Both the position numbers and the translations under genes were made by a program. Under the pieces are notes generated by a model, which did not search any database, was not told the DNA's origin, and saw nothing but the letters and a program-made list of their open reading frames with translations. Shown here piece by piece: positions 37,989 to 47,183 of a stretch of 64,000 nt of DNA. The stretch spans positions 3,341,001-3,405,000 of the forward strand of contig NZ_CP120368.1 of the NCBI RefSeq assembly GCF_029892045.1, read 5' to 3'. The first letter of the stretch is position 1. Every line of letters starts with the position of its first letter. This DNA comes from Sinorhizobium numidicum. GTDB lineage: Bacteria; Pseudomonadota; Alphaproteobacteria; Rhizobiales; Rhizobiaceae.

Positions 37989-39170
37989 CTACTGCAACAA
38001 CTCCAGCCCCACCGCCGTCGCTTCGCCGCCGCCGATGCAGAGCGAGGCGATGCCGCGCTTGACGCCGTTCGCGCGCATCGCATGGAGCAATGTGACGACA
38101 ATGCGGGCGCCTGATGCGCCGATCGGGTGGCCGAGCGCGCAGGCGCCGCCGTGGATGTTGACGATGTCGTCGGAAAGCTCGAGATCGCGGATCGCCGCCA
38201 TGGCGACCACGGCGAAGGCTTCGTTGATCTCGTAAAGGCCGACGCTTGCCTTCTCCCAACCGAGCTTGTCGATGAGCTTTTCAATGGCGCCGATCGGCGC
38301 CGTCGTGAACCAGCCAGGCTCCTGCGCATGGCCGGCGTGGCCGGCAACGATCGCAAGCGGCGTCAGCCCGCGCTTTTCCGCCTCAGTCGCCCGCATCAGG
38401 ATGAGCGCCGCAGCTCCGTCGGAGATGGACGAGGAGTTCGCTGCGGTGACGCTGCCGCCGTCGCGGAAGGCGGGCTTCAGCTTCGGGATCTTTGCCGGAT
38501 CGGCCTTCATCGGCTGCTCGTCGCGCTCGAGATTGGCGCTCCCGCGTCTGCCGGCATCCGTGACGGTCGCGATTTCCTCAGAAAAGGACTTGTCCTCCGC
38601 CGCTTTCAGGGCCCGCTCGAGCGAGCGGAGCGCGAAGGCGTCCTGATCGGCGCGGGAAAACTGGTAGTGCTCGGCGGTGTCCTCGGCGTAGGTGCCCATC
38701 AGGCGCCCGGAATAGGCATCCTCCAGCCCGTCGACGAACATGTGGTCCTTCACCTCGCCATGCCCGAGCCGAAATCCGCCGCGAGCCTTGGGCAGGAGGT
38801 ATGGCGCGTTGCTCATCGACTCCATGCCGCCGACAGCCACGACCGCCGCGCTCCCGGAGAGAAGCGCGTCATGTCCGAGCATCAGCGCTTTCATGCCGGA
38901 GCCGCAGACCTTCGAGACCGTCGTCGACGGGGTTTCCTGTCCGAGTCCGGCGCCGAACGCGGCCTGCCGGGCGGGGTTCTGTCCAATACCCGCCGGGAGG
39001 ACATTGCCCATCAGAACTTCGTCGACTGCCTTGAGGCTGGCGCGATCCAAAGCCGCCTTCAAAGCGATCGACCCTAGCTCAGGCGCCGCCAGATCCTTTA
39101 GACCACCTTGAAAGGCGCCCATCGGCGTGCGCGCCGCCGAAACGATAACCACCGGATCGCGATTGCTCAT
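37989..39170 (-). CDS. Acetyl-CoA C-acetyltransferase (thiolase)
   Basis: 393 residues, thiolase II type. The nucleophilic cysteine is in STTVSKVCGSGMKALML (near residue 90), GGACALGHPIGASGARI holds the catalytic histidine, and LCIGGGEATAVGLEL the second cysteine. Condenses or cleaves acetoacetyl-CoA. Between the bkd operon (which leads to acetyl-CoA and acetoacetate from leucine) and the homogentisate genes (which release acetoacetate), a degradative role is plausible, but a polyhydroxybutyrate role is also possible. Monocistronic, convergent with lpd. Confidence 0.92.
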   Translation of the reverse strand: MSNRDPVVIVSAARTPMGAFQGGLKDLAAPELGSIALKAALDRASLKAVDEVLMGNVLPAGIGQNPARQAAFGAGLGQETPSTTVSKVCGSGMKALMLGHDALLSGSAAVVAVGGMESMSNAPYLLPKARGGFRLGHGEVKDHMFVDGLEDAYSGRLMGTYAEDTAEHYQFSRADQDAFALRSLERALKAAEDKSFSEEIATVTDAGRRGSANLERDEQPMKADPAKIPKLKPAFRDGGSVTAANSSSISDGAAALILMRATEAEKRGLTPLAIVAGHAGHAQEPGWFTTAPIGAIEKLIDKLGWEKASVGLYEINEAFAVVAMAAIRDLELSDDIVNIHGGACALGHPIGASGARIVVTLLHAMRANGVKRGIASLCIGGGEATAVGLELLQ

Positions 39171-39238
39171 CTTAGTCCTCCCACACGGCCGATGATCGCT
39201 CGGCCTTCGATTGCGCGATCATGGAATAGGCAGACTTC

Positions 39239-39347
39239 AGCCCCTCATCCCGCTGCTGCGACCTTCCCTCCGCTTGGCGGGAGAAGAGAGATGGGGCACC
39301 GCCTCCCCTCTCCCGGCCTGCGGGGAGAGGGCTAAGGTGAGAGGCGG
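39239..39347. repeat. Composite GC-rich palindromic repeat
   Basis: Two linked units: one around TTCCCTCCGCTTGGCGGGAGAA (39265-39286) flanked by GCCCCTCATC and GATGGGGC, the second around CCTCTCCCGGCCTGCGGGGAGAGG flanked by CCGCCTC and GAGGCGG. Similar in composition to the repeat at 37916. It fills most of the gap between the thiolase start and purU, and probably leaves little room for a thiolase promoter beyond 39348. Confidence 0.65.
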
Positions 39348-39447
39348 CCATCCGCATCGCGCCCATATGATCCACGAACGACTATAGTCGCCGAATGCGG
39401 CAAGGCAACGCCGGCGGCATGCATCCAATGACGGCGCTGACGCCTCT

Positions 39448-40332
39448 TCAGCCCATGCGCTCGGAGGCGTAGCTGCCGGGGCTCGGCGGGAAGACGACGA
39501 CGCGGTTGCCGTTGATGAAGCAGCGCTGGTGGATATGGGCGTGCACGGCGCGCGCCAGCACCTGGCTTTCGACGTCGCGGCCGATCGACACATAGTCCTC
39601 GGCGCTCTGCGCATGGGTGATGCGGGCGATGTCCTGCTCGATGATCGGGCCTTCATCGAGATCGGCGGTGACGTAATGCGCCGTCGCGCCGATCAACTTG
39701 ACGCCGCGCTCATAGGCCTGCTTGTACGGGTTGGCGCCCTTGAAGCTCGGCAGGAAGGAATGGTGGATGTTGATGATCTTCCCCGACATCTTCTTGCAGA
39801 GCGGGTCGGACAGCACCTGCATGTAGCGGGCAAGCACGACCAGCTCGGCCTCGCTCTGCTCGACGATCTCCATCAGCCGCGCCTCGGCCTGCGGCTTGTT
39901 CTCCTTCGTCACCTTGATGTGGTGGAAGGGGATGTCGTGGTTGACGACCACCTTCTGGTAGTCGAAATGGTTGGAGACGACGCCGACGATATCGATCGGC
40001 AGCGCGCCGATCTTCCAGCGGTAGAGCAGGTCGTTGAGGCAATGGCCGAAGCGCGACACCATCAACAGCACCTTCATGCGCTCTTCGGAATCGCGGATAT
40101 CCATCGTCATATCGAAGCGCTTCACGACTGGGCCGAAGCCTTCGCGCAACTCCTCCAGCTTCGCGCCTTCCTGGCTGATGAAGGTGAGCCGCATGAAGAA
40201 GAGACCCGTTTCGAGATCGTCGAATTGCGAACTGTCGCTGATGTAACAGCCCTTTTCCGCAAGGTAGCCGGTGACGGCGGCGACGATGCCGCGGGTGGAT
40301 TTACAGGTGACGGTCAGCACATAGCTTTTCAT
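39448..40332 (-). CDS. purU: Formyltetrahydrofolate deformylase
   Basis: Hydrolyses 10-formyl-THF to formate and THF, balancing the one-carbon pool. 294 residues: N-terminal ACT domain (VTCKSTRGIVAAVTGYLAEKG, residues 6-80), then a formyltransferase-like domain with IINIHHSFLPSFKGANPY and the catalytic aspartate in ADLDEGPIIEQD. The N-terminal ACT domain and lack of a GART-type GGS loop separate it from PurN. Monocistronic on the minus strand. Confidence 0.95.
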   Translation of the reverse strand: MKSYVLTVTCKSTRGIVAAVTGYLAEKGCYISDSSQFDDLETGLFFMRLTFISQEGAKLEELREGFGPVVKRFDMTMDIRDSEERMKVLLMVSRFGHCLNDLLYRWKIGALPIDIVGVVSNHFDYQKVVVNHDIPFHHIKVTKENKPQAEARLMEIVEQSEAELVVLARYMQVLSDPLCKKMSGKIINIHHSFLPSFKGANPYKQAYERGVKLIGATAHYVTADLDEGPIIEQDIARITHAQSAEDYVSIGRDVESQVLARAVHAHIHQRCFINGNRVVVFPPSPGSYASERMG

Positions 40333-40498
40333 CGATGGGTCTCTCGTTCTTGAGGTGTTTCCGGCCCCCTTATACGGGCAGTCACGCGAAAACTAGCGTG
40401 ACGATCTGCGGCCCGCCGATCCATTCGCGACATCGGCTGGACGGAACGGGCCACGGTTGAGCGGGCCGCAACTGGCGGTGTGACCGCAAAGTCGGGAG

Positions 40499-41140
40499 CT
40501 AGCGCTTCGCTCGATCGGGATGTGCCTTGGCGAAAGCCTCGATCTTGGCGCAGTTCGCATCGATTGCGACGGTCCGTGGACAAGCCGAAAGATCGACGTC
40601 CCAGCGCCGCGCGTTATAGACCTGGGGCACGAGGCAGAGATCCGCCATGGTCGGCCGGTCGCCGTGACAGAACTCTCCGATCGAGGGGTGATTCAGCATT
40701 CGTTCGAAGGCAGCGAGACCCTCGCCGATGAACTTCCGCATCCAGGCCCGCCTTGCCGCCTCGCCGTCCTCGGCATTCGCCATGACATGGGCAACCACTC
40801 CGAGATTGCAGACGGGGTGAATATCCATGGCGATCGCATAGGAAAGTGCGCGCACCCGCTGACGACCAATCACGTCGACTGGAAGGAAGCAACTGCTGGG
40901 CCGCGTTTCGGCCAGGTATTCGATGATGGCGAGCGATTGGGTCAAACGCTCGCCATCGACGTCGAGCACCGGCACGAGCCCTTGCGGGTTTCGGGTGAGA
41001 TGCTCCGGCCCGCGATGCGCCTTGGCGAGCAGATCGACCGGAACGGAGCGGTAGTTTTCACCGATGAGATTGAGCGCGATCCGCACCCGATAGCTCGCTG
41101 ACGAGCGCCAATAGTCGTAAAGAACGGTTTCGTTCATCAC
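40499..41140 (-). CDS. maiA: Maleylacetoacetate isomerase (zeta-class GST)
   Basis: Glutathione-dependent cis-trans isomerisation of maleylacetoacetate to fumarylacetoacetate. 213 residues. The zeta-GST signature YWRSSASYRVRIALNLI gives the glutathione-activating serines; NPQGLVPVLDVDGERLTQSLAI is the thioredoxin-fold cis-proline and gamma-glutamyl site. Follows the fumarylacetoacetase gene by 27 bases, so hmgA-fah-maiA is probably one transcript. Confidence 0.95.
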   Translation of the reverse strand: MMNETVLYDYWRSSASYRVRIALNLIGENYRSVPVDLLAKAHRGPEHLTRNPQGLVPVLDVDGERLTQSLAIIEYLAETRPSSCFLPVDVIGRQRVRALSYAIAMDIHPVCNLGVVAHVMANAEDGEAARRAWMRKFIGEGLAAFERMLNHPSIGEFCHGDRPTMADLCLVPQVYNARRWDVDLSACPRTVAIDANCAKIEAFAKAHPDRAKR

Positions 41141-41167
41141 GTCGCCTCCGATCGACCTTTCGCACCG

Positions 41168-42184
41168 TCAGGCGCGCTCGTATCTTTCCACCGTCTGCTC
41201 GATCGCGCCGAAGATCGAATGGCCGGTACGATCCTTCATCTCGATCCGAACCACATCGCCGAACTTCAGGAAATGCGTCTTCGGCGCGCCGCTGTCGATC
41301 GTCTCGATCACGCGCATTTCGGCGATGCAGGAATAGCCCGCCCCGCCTTCCGAAACCGGCTTGCCCGGCCCGCCGTCGAGCTTGTTGGAAACGGTGCCCG
41401 AGCCGATGATCGTGCCGGCCACGAGCGGCCGGATCCGCGCGGCGTGCGCGATGAGCTGGGGAAAGTCGAAGGTCATGTCGATACCCGCATTGGCACGGCC
41501 GAAGGGTTTGCCGTTAAGATCGACGTGAAGCGGCAGATGCAGCTTGCTGCCGTCCCAGGCATCGCCTAGCTCGTCGGGCGTCACCGCGACGGGTGAGAAG
41601 GCGGAGGACGGCTTTGATTGAAAGAAGCCAAAGCCCTTGGCGAGCTCGGCCGGAATGAGGCCGCGCAGCGAAACGTCGTTGACGAGCATGATAAGGCGGA
41701 TCGCCTCCCGCGCCTCTTCGAGCGTCGCGCCCATCGGCACGTCGTCAACGATCACCGCGACCTCGCCCTCCATATCGATGCCCCAGGCCTCGTCTGCCAT
41801 CGCGATCGGATCGCGGGGAGCGAGAAAGCTGTCGGAGCCGCCCTGATAGATCAGCGGGTCGGTCCAGAAACTCGCCGGCATCTCGGCATTGCGCGCCTTC
41901 CTGACCAGCTCCACGTGGTTGACATACGCAGAGCCATCGGCCCACTGAAACGCGCGCGGCAACGGCGAAGCCGCATCGTGCTCATGAAACCGCATGGTCG
42001 GCTGGGAACCGGTCTCAATGCCCTCGGCGACACGCGCGAGCCGAGGTCCGGCATGGGCCCAGTCATCGAGCGCGGACTGAAGCGTGCGGGCAATGTGGCC
42101 GACCTCGGAGCAACGGGTCAAATCTTTCGAGACCACGACGAGCTTGCCGTCGCGGGTGGAATCTTTCAGCGTCGCGAGTTTCAT
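41168..42184 (-). CDS. Fumarylacetoacetate hydrolase
   Basis: Splits fumarylacetoacetate into fumarate and acetoacetate, last step of tyrosine breakdown. 338 residues, FAH fold, without the longer N-terminal SH3-like domain of the animal enzyme. Metal-binding acidic residues are in GIDMEGEVAVIVDDVP, and VAGTIIGSGTVSNK and FGDVVRIEMKDRTGHSIFG are conserved C-terminal blocks. It lies between hmgA (83 bases) and maiA (27 bases). Confidence 0.94.
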   Translation of the reverse strand: MKLATLKDSTRDGKLVVVSKDLTRCSEVGHIARTLQSALDDWAHAGPRLARVAEGIETGSQPTMRFHEHDAASPLPRAFQWADGSAYVNHVELVRKARNAEMPASFWTDPLIYQGGSDSFLAPRDPIAMADEAWGIDMEGEVAVIVDDVPMGATLEEAREAIRLIMLVNDVSLRGLIPAELAKGFGFFQSKPSSAFSPVAVTPDELGDAWDGSKLHLPLHVDLNGKPFGRANAGIDMTFDFPQLIAHAARIRPLVAGTIIGSGTVSNKLDGGPGKPVSEGGAGYSCIAEMRVIETIDSGAPKTHFLKFGDVVRIEMKDRTGHSIFGAIEQTVERYERA

Positions 42185-42267
42185 AGGCTGGTGTTTCCCG
42201 GTGTGTTCTGTTGATCCGCGCCGGACGGCGCGGATTTGGGCAGCATGTCACGGTTTTCCGCTGAAAG

Positions 42268-43629
42268 TCACTTGATTCCGGGCGTGCCGTCGAATTTCCG
42301 CTCAAGCCCGGCCCAGCAGTCGATATAGTTATCCTGCAGCGTCTCGAGTTCGGCGGCGAATTTGGTCAATTGCTGCGGGAAACGGGTCTCGAACATGAAG
42401 GCCATGGTGTTTTCGAGCTTCACCGGCTTCAATTCGCCGTTCGACGCCTTCTCGAAGCCGGTGGAATCCGGGCCGTGCGGCAACATCATGTTGTGCAGGC
42501 TCATGCCGCCGGGCACGAAGCCCTCCTCCTTGGCGTCGTATCGGCCGTGGATCAGACCCATGAATTCGCTCATGATGTTACGATGATACCAGGGCGGCCG
42601 GAACGTATGTTCGGCGACCAGCCAACGCGGCGGGAAGATGACGAAATCGACGTTCGCCGTGCCTTCCTCACCCGACGGCGCCGTCAGCACCGTGAAGATG
42701 GACGGATCCGGATGATCGAAAAGGATCGCGCCGACGGGCGAGAAGGTTTTGAGGTCGTATTTATACGGGGAGTAATTGCCGTGCCACGCCACGACATCGA
42801 GTGGCGAATGGCCGATCTCGGTGACATGGAAGGAGCCGCACCATTTCACATGCACTCGGCACGGCGTTTCTTTGTCCTCGAAAGCTGCAACCGGCGTCTT
42901 GAAGTCGCGCGGGTTGGCTAGGCAGTTGGCGCCGATCGGTCCGCGATCCGGCAGCGTGAATTTGGCGCCGTAATTCTCGCAGATATAACCGCGCCAGACC
43001 TCTTCCTTGCCGAGGAGCGTGACTTTGAACATCGTGCCGCGCGGCACGAGGCAGATTTCCGAGGGTTCCACGTCCATTTTGCCGAGTTCGGTGAAGACGC
43101 GGATCGCCCCCGTCTGCGGGACGATCAGCAGCTCTCCGTCGGCATTGAAGAAATAATCGTCCACCATGTCGGCGTTGAAGGCATAGGCATGCGCGGCCAT
43201 GCCGGACTGCGTCAGCACGTCGCCCGCCGTCGTCATGGTGCGGATGCCTTCAAGGAAGTCCAGCGTTTTCGCAGGCGTCGGCAGCGGGCTCCAGCGCAGT
43301 TGTCCGAGCGCCAGCGAGTGCTCGGCGATGTGCGGCGCAGTCTTCCAATGCGGATAATCGATCTTCTTGAAACGCCCTGTGTGTCGTACGCTCGGGCGAA
43401 TGCGGTAAAGCCAGGAGCGTTCGTTCGTGCCGCGCGGCGCAGTGAAGGGCGATCCGGAAAGCTGTTCGGCATAGAGGCCGTATTCGCATTTCTGCGGGCT
43501 GTTCTGCCCCTGCGGCAAGGCGCCGGGCAGGCTTTCGGTCTCGAAATCATTGCCGAAGCCAGGCATGTAACCAAGTGCCTGTTCCTGAGCGGCCGGGGCT
43601 TTGCGCTGTTTTTCCGCCTTCTCCAACAT
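42268..43629 (-). CDS. hmgA: Homogentisate 1,2-dioxygenase
   Basis: Opens the aromatic ring of homogentisate to maleylacetoacetate, using Fe(II) and O2. 453 residues from the ATG at 43629, which has AGGAGG eight bases before it; the apparent GTG start at 43638 falls inside that ribosome site. [13 protein letters not shown] is the N-terminal signature. The iron ligands lie in [17 protein letters not shown] (His and Glu) and NMMLPHGPD (His). First gene of the hmgA-fah-maiA transcript, divergent from a MarR regulator. Confidence 0.97.
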   Translation of the reverse strand: MLEKAEKQRKAPAAQEQALGYMPGFGNDFETESLPGALPQGQNSPQKCEYGLYAEQLSGSPFTAPRGTNERSWLYRIRPSVRHTGRFKKIDYPHWKTAPHIAEHSLALGQLRWSPLPTPAKTLDFLEGIRTMTTAGDVLTQSGMAAHAYAFNADMVDDYFFNADGELLIVPQTGAIRVFTELGKMDVEPSEICLVPRGTMFKVTLLGKEEVWRGYICENYGAKFTLPDRGPIGANCLANPRDFKTPVAAFEDKETPCRVHVKWCGSFHVTEIGHSPLDVVAWHGNYSPYKYDLKTFSPVGAILFDHPDPSIFTVLTAPSGEEGTANVDFVIFPPRWLVAEHTFRPPWYHRNIMSEFMGLIHGRYDAKEEGFVPGGMSLHNMMLPHGPDSTGFEKASNGELKPVKLENTMAFMFETRFPQQLTKFAAELETLQDNYIDCWAGLERKFDGTPGIK

Positions 43630-43658
43630 GGCTTGCACCTCCTCTTGCCTCGCTATAT

Positions 43659-43693
43659 TAGTTGCAATCGTAACTATCTATTTTGTAACTATC
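43659..43693. promoter_or_regulatory. Probable MarR operator between hmgA and its regulator
   Basis: TAGTTGCAATCGTAACTA (43659-43676) is an imperfect 18-bp palindrome (7 of 9 positions paired). GTAACTATC occurs twice in direct orientation (43670-43678 and 43685-43693). It lies midway in the 78-base gap between the divergent hmgA and marR starts, where one bound dimer could block both promoters. Confidence 0.6.
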
Positions 43694-43707
43694 AAGGACG
43701 CCCGATC

Positions 43708-44169
43708 ATGGCGACGAACGGGTTCGAACTGGAAAAATTCCTGCCGTACCGGCTGAACCGGGCGGCGGAATTCGTGGCGCTGCGCTTTGCCGCGCAATAT
43801 AAGGCGCGTTACCAGCTCACCCGGCCCGAATGGCGAACGCTTGCCGCCCTCGGAAGCTCGCGCCGCAGCATGACGGCTACCGAAATCGGCACCCATTCCT
43901 CCATGCACAAAACGAAAGTGAGCCGCGCCGTCTTCAGCCTCGAGCAGCGCCGTTGGCTGAAGCGCGAGGAGGACGGAAGCGACCGCCGATTTGAGCACTT
44001 GGCCCTGACGCCATCCGGCATGCGGGCCTATGCGGAGCTGACAGCGCTTGCGAGCGACTATCAGGCCGAGTTGCTTTCAATGCTCGGAATAGAGAAAGTC
44101 GAGGCCCTCTCCACGGGATTGCGGGCCGTCGAGCGCGCGATGGAGAGATCGGAAAAACCGCGGGACTGA
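43708..44169 (+). CDS. MarR-family regulator of the homogentisate genes
   Basis: 153 residues; start at 43708, with AAGGACG upstream. Winged helix-turn-helix of MarR type: LTRPEWRTLAALG, TATEIGTHSSMHKTKVSRAVFSLEQR (recognition helix) and the wing LKREEDGSDRRFEHLALTPSG. Divergent from hmgA with a palindromic operator in the short gap, so it probably represses hmgA-fah-maiA until a pathway intermediate binds. The ligand is unknown. Three bases separate its stop from the convergent Lrp-type gene. Confidence 0.9.
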   Translation: MATNGFELEKFLPYRLNRAAEFVALRFAAQYKARYQLTRPEWRTLAALGSSRRSMTATEIGTHSSMHKTKVSRAVFSLEQRRWLKREEDGSDRRFEHLALTPSGMRAYAELTALASDYQAELLSMLGIEKVEALSTGLRAVERAMERSEKPRD

Positions 44170-44172
44170 CCG

Positions 44173-44652
44173 CTACCCCTTCATGCGCTCCGGTATCGGC
44201 AGACCCTCGAAACTCTTGAGCGTTTCCAAGACGATCGACGTCTTTACGTGCTGGACGCTGTCATGCGGCAAGAGCACGTCATTGACGAAACGCGAAAGCC
44301 CGGCAAGGTCGGGTGTCACGACGCGCAGGTGGTAGTCCATCTCGCCGGTGAGCGCATAAGCCTCCAGCACTTCGGGCAAGCCGGAGACCAGCTTGCCGAA
44401 GCGTTTGGCATTATCGCGATTATGGGTGGCGAGCGTCACCGAAATCACCACCATCAGATCCAGCCCCAGCTTCTGCCGATCGATCTGCGCCTGATATCCG
44501 GTGATGTATCCTTCCGCCTCCAATCGCGAGCGCCGCCGTGAACATTGCGAAGGCGAAAGCGCGATCCGCTCCGAAAGCTCATTGTTTGTCAGATGCCCGT
44601 CCCGCTGCAGTTCGCCGAGGATCTTGAGGTCGAATCCGTCAAGCTGCTCCAT
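44173..44652 (-). CDS. Lrp/AsnC-family regulator
   Basis: 159 residues: N-terminal helix-turn-helix (LDGFDLKILGELQRDGHLTNNELSERIALS...CSRRRSRLE) and C-terminal RAM/ligand domain (PEVLEAYALTGEMDYHLRVVTPDLAGLSRFV). It is divergent from hpd with 131 bases between starts, containing a long-spaced inverted repeat, so control of hpd by an aromatic or other amino acid is likely. Aspects resemble regulators of 4-hydroxyphenylpyruvate dioxygenase in other proteobacteria. Confidence 0.92.
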   Translation of the reverse strand: MEQLDGFDLKILGELQRDGHLTNNELSERIALSPSQCSRRRSRLEAEGYITGYQAQIDRQKLGLDLMVVISVTLATHNRDNAKRFGKLVSGLPEVLEAYALTGEMDYHLRVVTPDLAGLSRFVNDVLLPHDSVQHVKTSIVLETLKSFEGLPIPERMKG

Positions 44653-44688
44653 TCATGCATCCCAATGCTTGCTGCCGCATAAATCATG

Positions 44689-44741
44689 CGCAAATTCCCG
44701 CAAGTCACGCAAGAATACAAGCACCATGCATCGAATTTGCG
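44689..44741. promoter_or_regulatory. Inverted repeat between lrp-type gene and hpd
   Basis: CGCAAATTC (44689-44697) and GAATTTGCG (44733-44741) are perfect nine-base inverted copies with centres 44 bases apart, about four helical turns. The left arm is 37 bases before the lrp-type start and the right arm 43 before hpd. The layout suits binding of an Lrp octamer to same-face sites; inferred from symmetry and position. Confidence 0.5.
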
Positions 44742-44783
44742 TCATACTCCAGCGGAGTTTGGAGGAATATGAGGAGACTTTCG

Positions 44784-45902
44784 ATGGGCCCGTTCCCGCA
44801 TGATGCACCACCTGCAAAAATCACGGCCGACAACCCCGCCGGAACGGATGGATTCGAGTTCGTCGAATTCGCCCATCCGGAGCCGGAGAAGCTGCAAGAG
44901 CTCTTCAGCCGCATGGGCTACACCGCAGTCGCCCGACACAAGACGAAAAACATCACCGTTTGGCGGCAGGGCGATATCAACTACATTCTAAATGCCGAGC
45001 CGGGCTCCCATGCGATGCGCTTCGTCGACAAGCACGGACCTTGCGCTCCTTCCATGGCTTGGCGCGTGGTCGATGCCCGTCACGCTTTCGAACATGCCGT
45101 TTCGAAGGGCGCGGAGCCCTATGCTGGAAACGATAAGTGCCTCGACGTACCGGCAATCGTCGGCATCGGCGGTTCGCTCTTGTACTTCATCGAGACTTAC
45201 GGCGAGAAGGGTTCTGCTTACGATGCCGAGTTCGAATGGCTGGGCGAGCGTGATCCGAAGCCCGCAGGCGTCGGCTTCTATTACCTCGACCATCTGACCC
45301 ACAACGTCTATCGCGGCAACATGGACAAGTGGTGGGCCTTCTACCGCGAACTGTTCAATTTCAAGCAGATCCACTTCTTCGATATCGACGGCCGTATCAC
45401 CGGCCTCGTCAGCCGGGCGATCACCTCCCCTTGCGGGAAGATCAGGATTCCTTTGAACGAGTCGAAGGACGATACCAGCCAGATCGAGGAATACCTGAAG
45501 AAGTACAAGGGCGAAGGCATCCAGCACATTGCGGTCGGCACCGAGGCAATCTACGACGCCACTGACAAGCTGGCCGAAAATGGTCTCAAATTCATGCCGG
45601 GACCGCCGGACACCTATTATGAGATGTCGCGCGAACGCGTCCACGGCCATGACGAGCCGATCGACCGGATGAAAAAGCACGGCATCCTGATCGATGGCGA
45701 GGGGGTGGTGAATGGCGGCACGACGAAGATCCTGCTGCAGATCTTCTCAAGGACCGTGATCGGACCGATCTTCTTCGAGTTCATCCAGCGCAAGGGCGAC
45801 GAGGGCTTCGGCGAAGGCAACTTCCGGGCCCTGTTCGAGTCGATCGAAGCCGATCAGATCCGCCGCGGCGCTCTCGACAAGCCGTCAGCGGCGGCCGAAT
45901 AG
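44784..45902 (+). CDS. hpd: 4-Hydroxyphenylpyruvate dioxygenase
   Basis: Converts 4-hydroxyphenylpyruvate to homogentisate with O2 and Fe(II). 372 residues from the ATG at 44784 (GAGGAG eight bases upstream); an ATG at 44769 with GGAGG is a close alternative. Two glyoxalase-fold halves. The iron ligands are His in YLDHLTHNV, His in GIQHIAVGT and Glu in FFEFIQRKGDEGFGEGNF, all present. The product feeds HmgA encoded 1 kb away. A 12-bp perfect hairpin follows the stop. Confidence 0.96.
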   Translation: MGPFPHDAPPAKITADNPAGTDGFEFVEFAHPEPEKLQELFSRMGYTAVARHKTKNITVWRQGDINYILNAEPGSHAMRFVDKHGPCAPSMAWRVVDARHAFEHAVSKGAEPYAGNDKCLDVPAIVGIGGSLLYFIETYGEKGSAYDAEFEWLGERDPKPAGVGFYYLDHLTHNVYRGNMDKWWAFYRELFNFKQIHFFDIDGRITGLVSRAITSPCGKIRIPLNESKDDTSQIEEYLKKYKGEGIQHIAVGTEAIYDATDKLAENGLKFMPGPPDTYYEMSRERVHGHDEPIDRMKKHGILIDGEGVVNGGTTKILLQIFSRTVIGPIFFEFIQRKGDEGFGEGNFRALFESIEADQIRRGALDKPSAAAE

Positions 45903-45939
45903 GTCGAAGCTGCACCCATGCAGCCGTTCAAAGTATTAC

Positions 45940-45971
45940 GACGCTGCGCGGCCGGTGACGCGCAGCGTCGG
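45940..45971. terminator. Strong hairpin between convergent hpd and luxR-type gene
   Basis: CGACGCTGCGCG (45940-45951) pairs perfectly with CGCGCAGCGTCG (45960-45971) around an eight-base loop. It lacks a clear T-run on either strand, but its position suggests bidirectional termination or 3' end protection. Confidence 0.65.
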
Positions 45972-46009
45972 CAAGAAGGCAGAGGCTCAGTCCGATCCCG
46001 GTCTCGCTG

Positions 46010-46798
46010 TCAGTTGTGCCATCGCGAAGACGGCGTGCCGCGCTGCGAACCCAGATTCGCATCATGGGTGAAGTAACGTGACGCCGCCTCGGTGCGGTTG
46101 CGCACATTCATCTTCTTGTAAATGTTGCGGACATGGACCTTGACGGTGTTCTCGGAAAGCCCGAGACGATCGGCAATGATCTTGTTCTGGGTGCCCATGC
46201 AGATGAGATCGAGAATCTGAATCTCACGCGCCGTCAGCACGCCTTTGCCGATTTCACTCTTCTGCCCTGGACCGAAGTTTTGGTCGGACGGCGCCCGTTG
46301 AGCACGGAGACCACCCCCCGCAAGCCCTTTCGGCGCCAAGCGCCTGAGCAGCGCGGCCGGAAAATGCTCCCCGCCCTTCATCAAGAGATCAATGGCTGTC
46401 AGGCAGACATCGAGATTGAGATTGAGAGGCAGGACGCCGTGGATCAGCCCCTCGTCGACAAAGCCGGCGATTGACGAATCGAGCTCGTCCGCATCCTCCA
46501 CCACCAGGCCGATCGAAGCCTTCGGGTGGAACTCATGAATCATTCTGATGATCGATGGAAACGCCTTCGGTGGCATGCGGTAGAGCATGACCAATGTCAC
46601 GTCGACGAGATTGCCGTCGAGCAGACTGTCGGTGTCGGAAAGGCTCACCACGTCCTGCCCTTGAAAGCGCGCGCTGATCGCCTGCATCAGGCATTCGGCA
46701 AACAGGTCGACCTTGGCGAGCATTACAATTTTACTTTTTTGGGCCAATAGTTTGTTGTTGTCTTCAAAATCGCTTAGGCTCGAGCTCGCTCGATACAT
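46010..46798 (-). CDS. LuxR-family regulator with degenerate receiver domain
   Basis: 262 residues. The C-terminal GerE helix-turn-helix is standard: LTAREIQILDLICMGTQNKIIADRLGLSENTVKVHVRNIYKKM at about 188-230. The N-terminal 130 residues have response-regulator-like alternation (KIVMLAKVDLFAECLMQAI, ASIGLVVEDADEL). Where the phosphorylated aspartate is expected the sequence reads VTLVMLYRMPP with no aspartate, so it probably works without phosphotransfer. AAGGAGGGG precedes the ATG. It faces away from a type I secretion cassette starting 1.2 kb away, which it may control; that link is inferred from proximity only. Confidence 0.88.
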   Translation of the reverse strand: MYRASSSLSDFEDNNKLLAQKSKIVMLAKVDLFAECLMQAISARFQGQDVVSLSDTDSLLDGNLVDVTLVMLYRMPPKAFPSIIRMIHEFHPKASIGLVVEDADELDSSIAGFVDEGLIHGVLPLNLNLDVCLTAIDLLMKGGEHFPAALLRRLAPKGLAGGGLRAQRAPSDQNFGPGQKSEIGKGVLTAREIQILDLICMGTQNKIIADRLGLSENTVKVHVRNIYKKMNVRNRTEAASRYFTHDANLGSQRGTPSSRWHN

Positions 46799-47183
46799 TA
46801 TTCCCCTCCTTGGGCTTCCCCTAGAATTTTACGGGTGATCCAGTTGTCGGTGAGCGCCCATGTTTGAAAATTTCTTCAAATAAAAACGAATTCGCCACGT
46901 GTGAAAAATTCGTGGTAGCTAATGTATCGTAAATATGGGGGATGCGAAACAGCCCAAAAGGATTAGATAGCGGTCACACTCCGGTCTAAATCGTTCGAAA
47001 ATGCACCATTTTTGGGCTATTCGGCAAAAAATGCGAGCGAGCGGAGCGAAAGGCATGTCCGTTTTGGTCGCGCATCTCACACCCATGATTTTCGGGGGAT
47101 ACCCAGCGGCGACGGCTGGCCGAGGAACTGGACAATTCCTTTAGCCGGAAATCGATAATTATGCAGAAATTCAAAGCCGCTGT
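46799..47183. other. AT-rich region upstream of the luxR-type gene
   Basis: No gene seen. TTTGAA-N6-TTCAAA (46863-46880) is a perfect-arm palindrome 65-82 bases before the luxR-type start, and ACGAATT (46886-46892)/AATTCGT (46907-46913) is a second. Either could be an autoregulatory site. The stretch 46861-46990 is noticeably richer in A/T than the surrounding chromosome. Confidence 0.45.

Noticed and set aside
37916..39347. CRISPR-like array
   Set aside because: The repeats are two separate palindromic intergenic elements without regular spacers.
46863..46880. FNR/FixK box upstream of the luxR-type gene
   Set aside because: The TTGA and TCAA arms are separated by eight bases, not six; kept only as a general palindrome.
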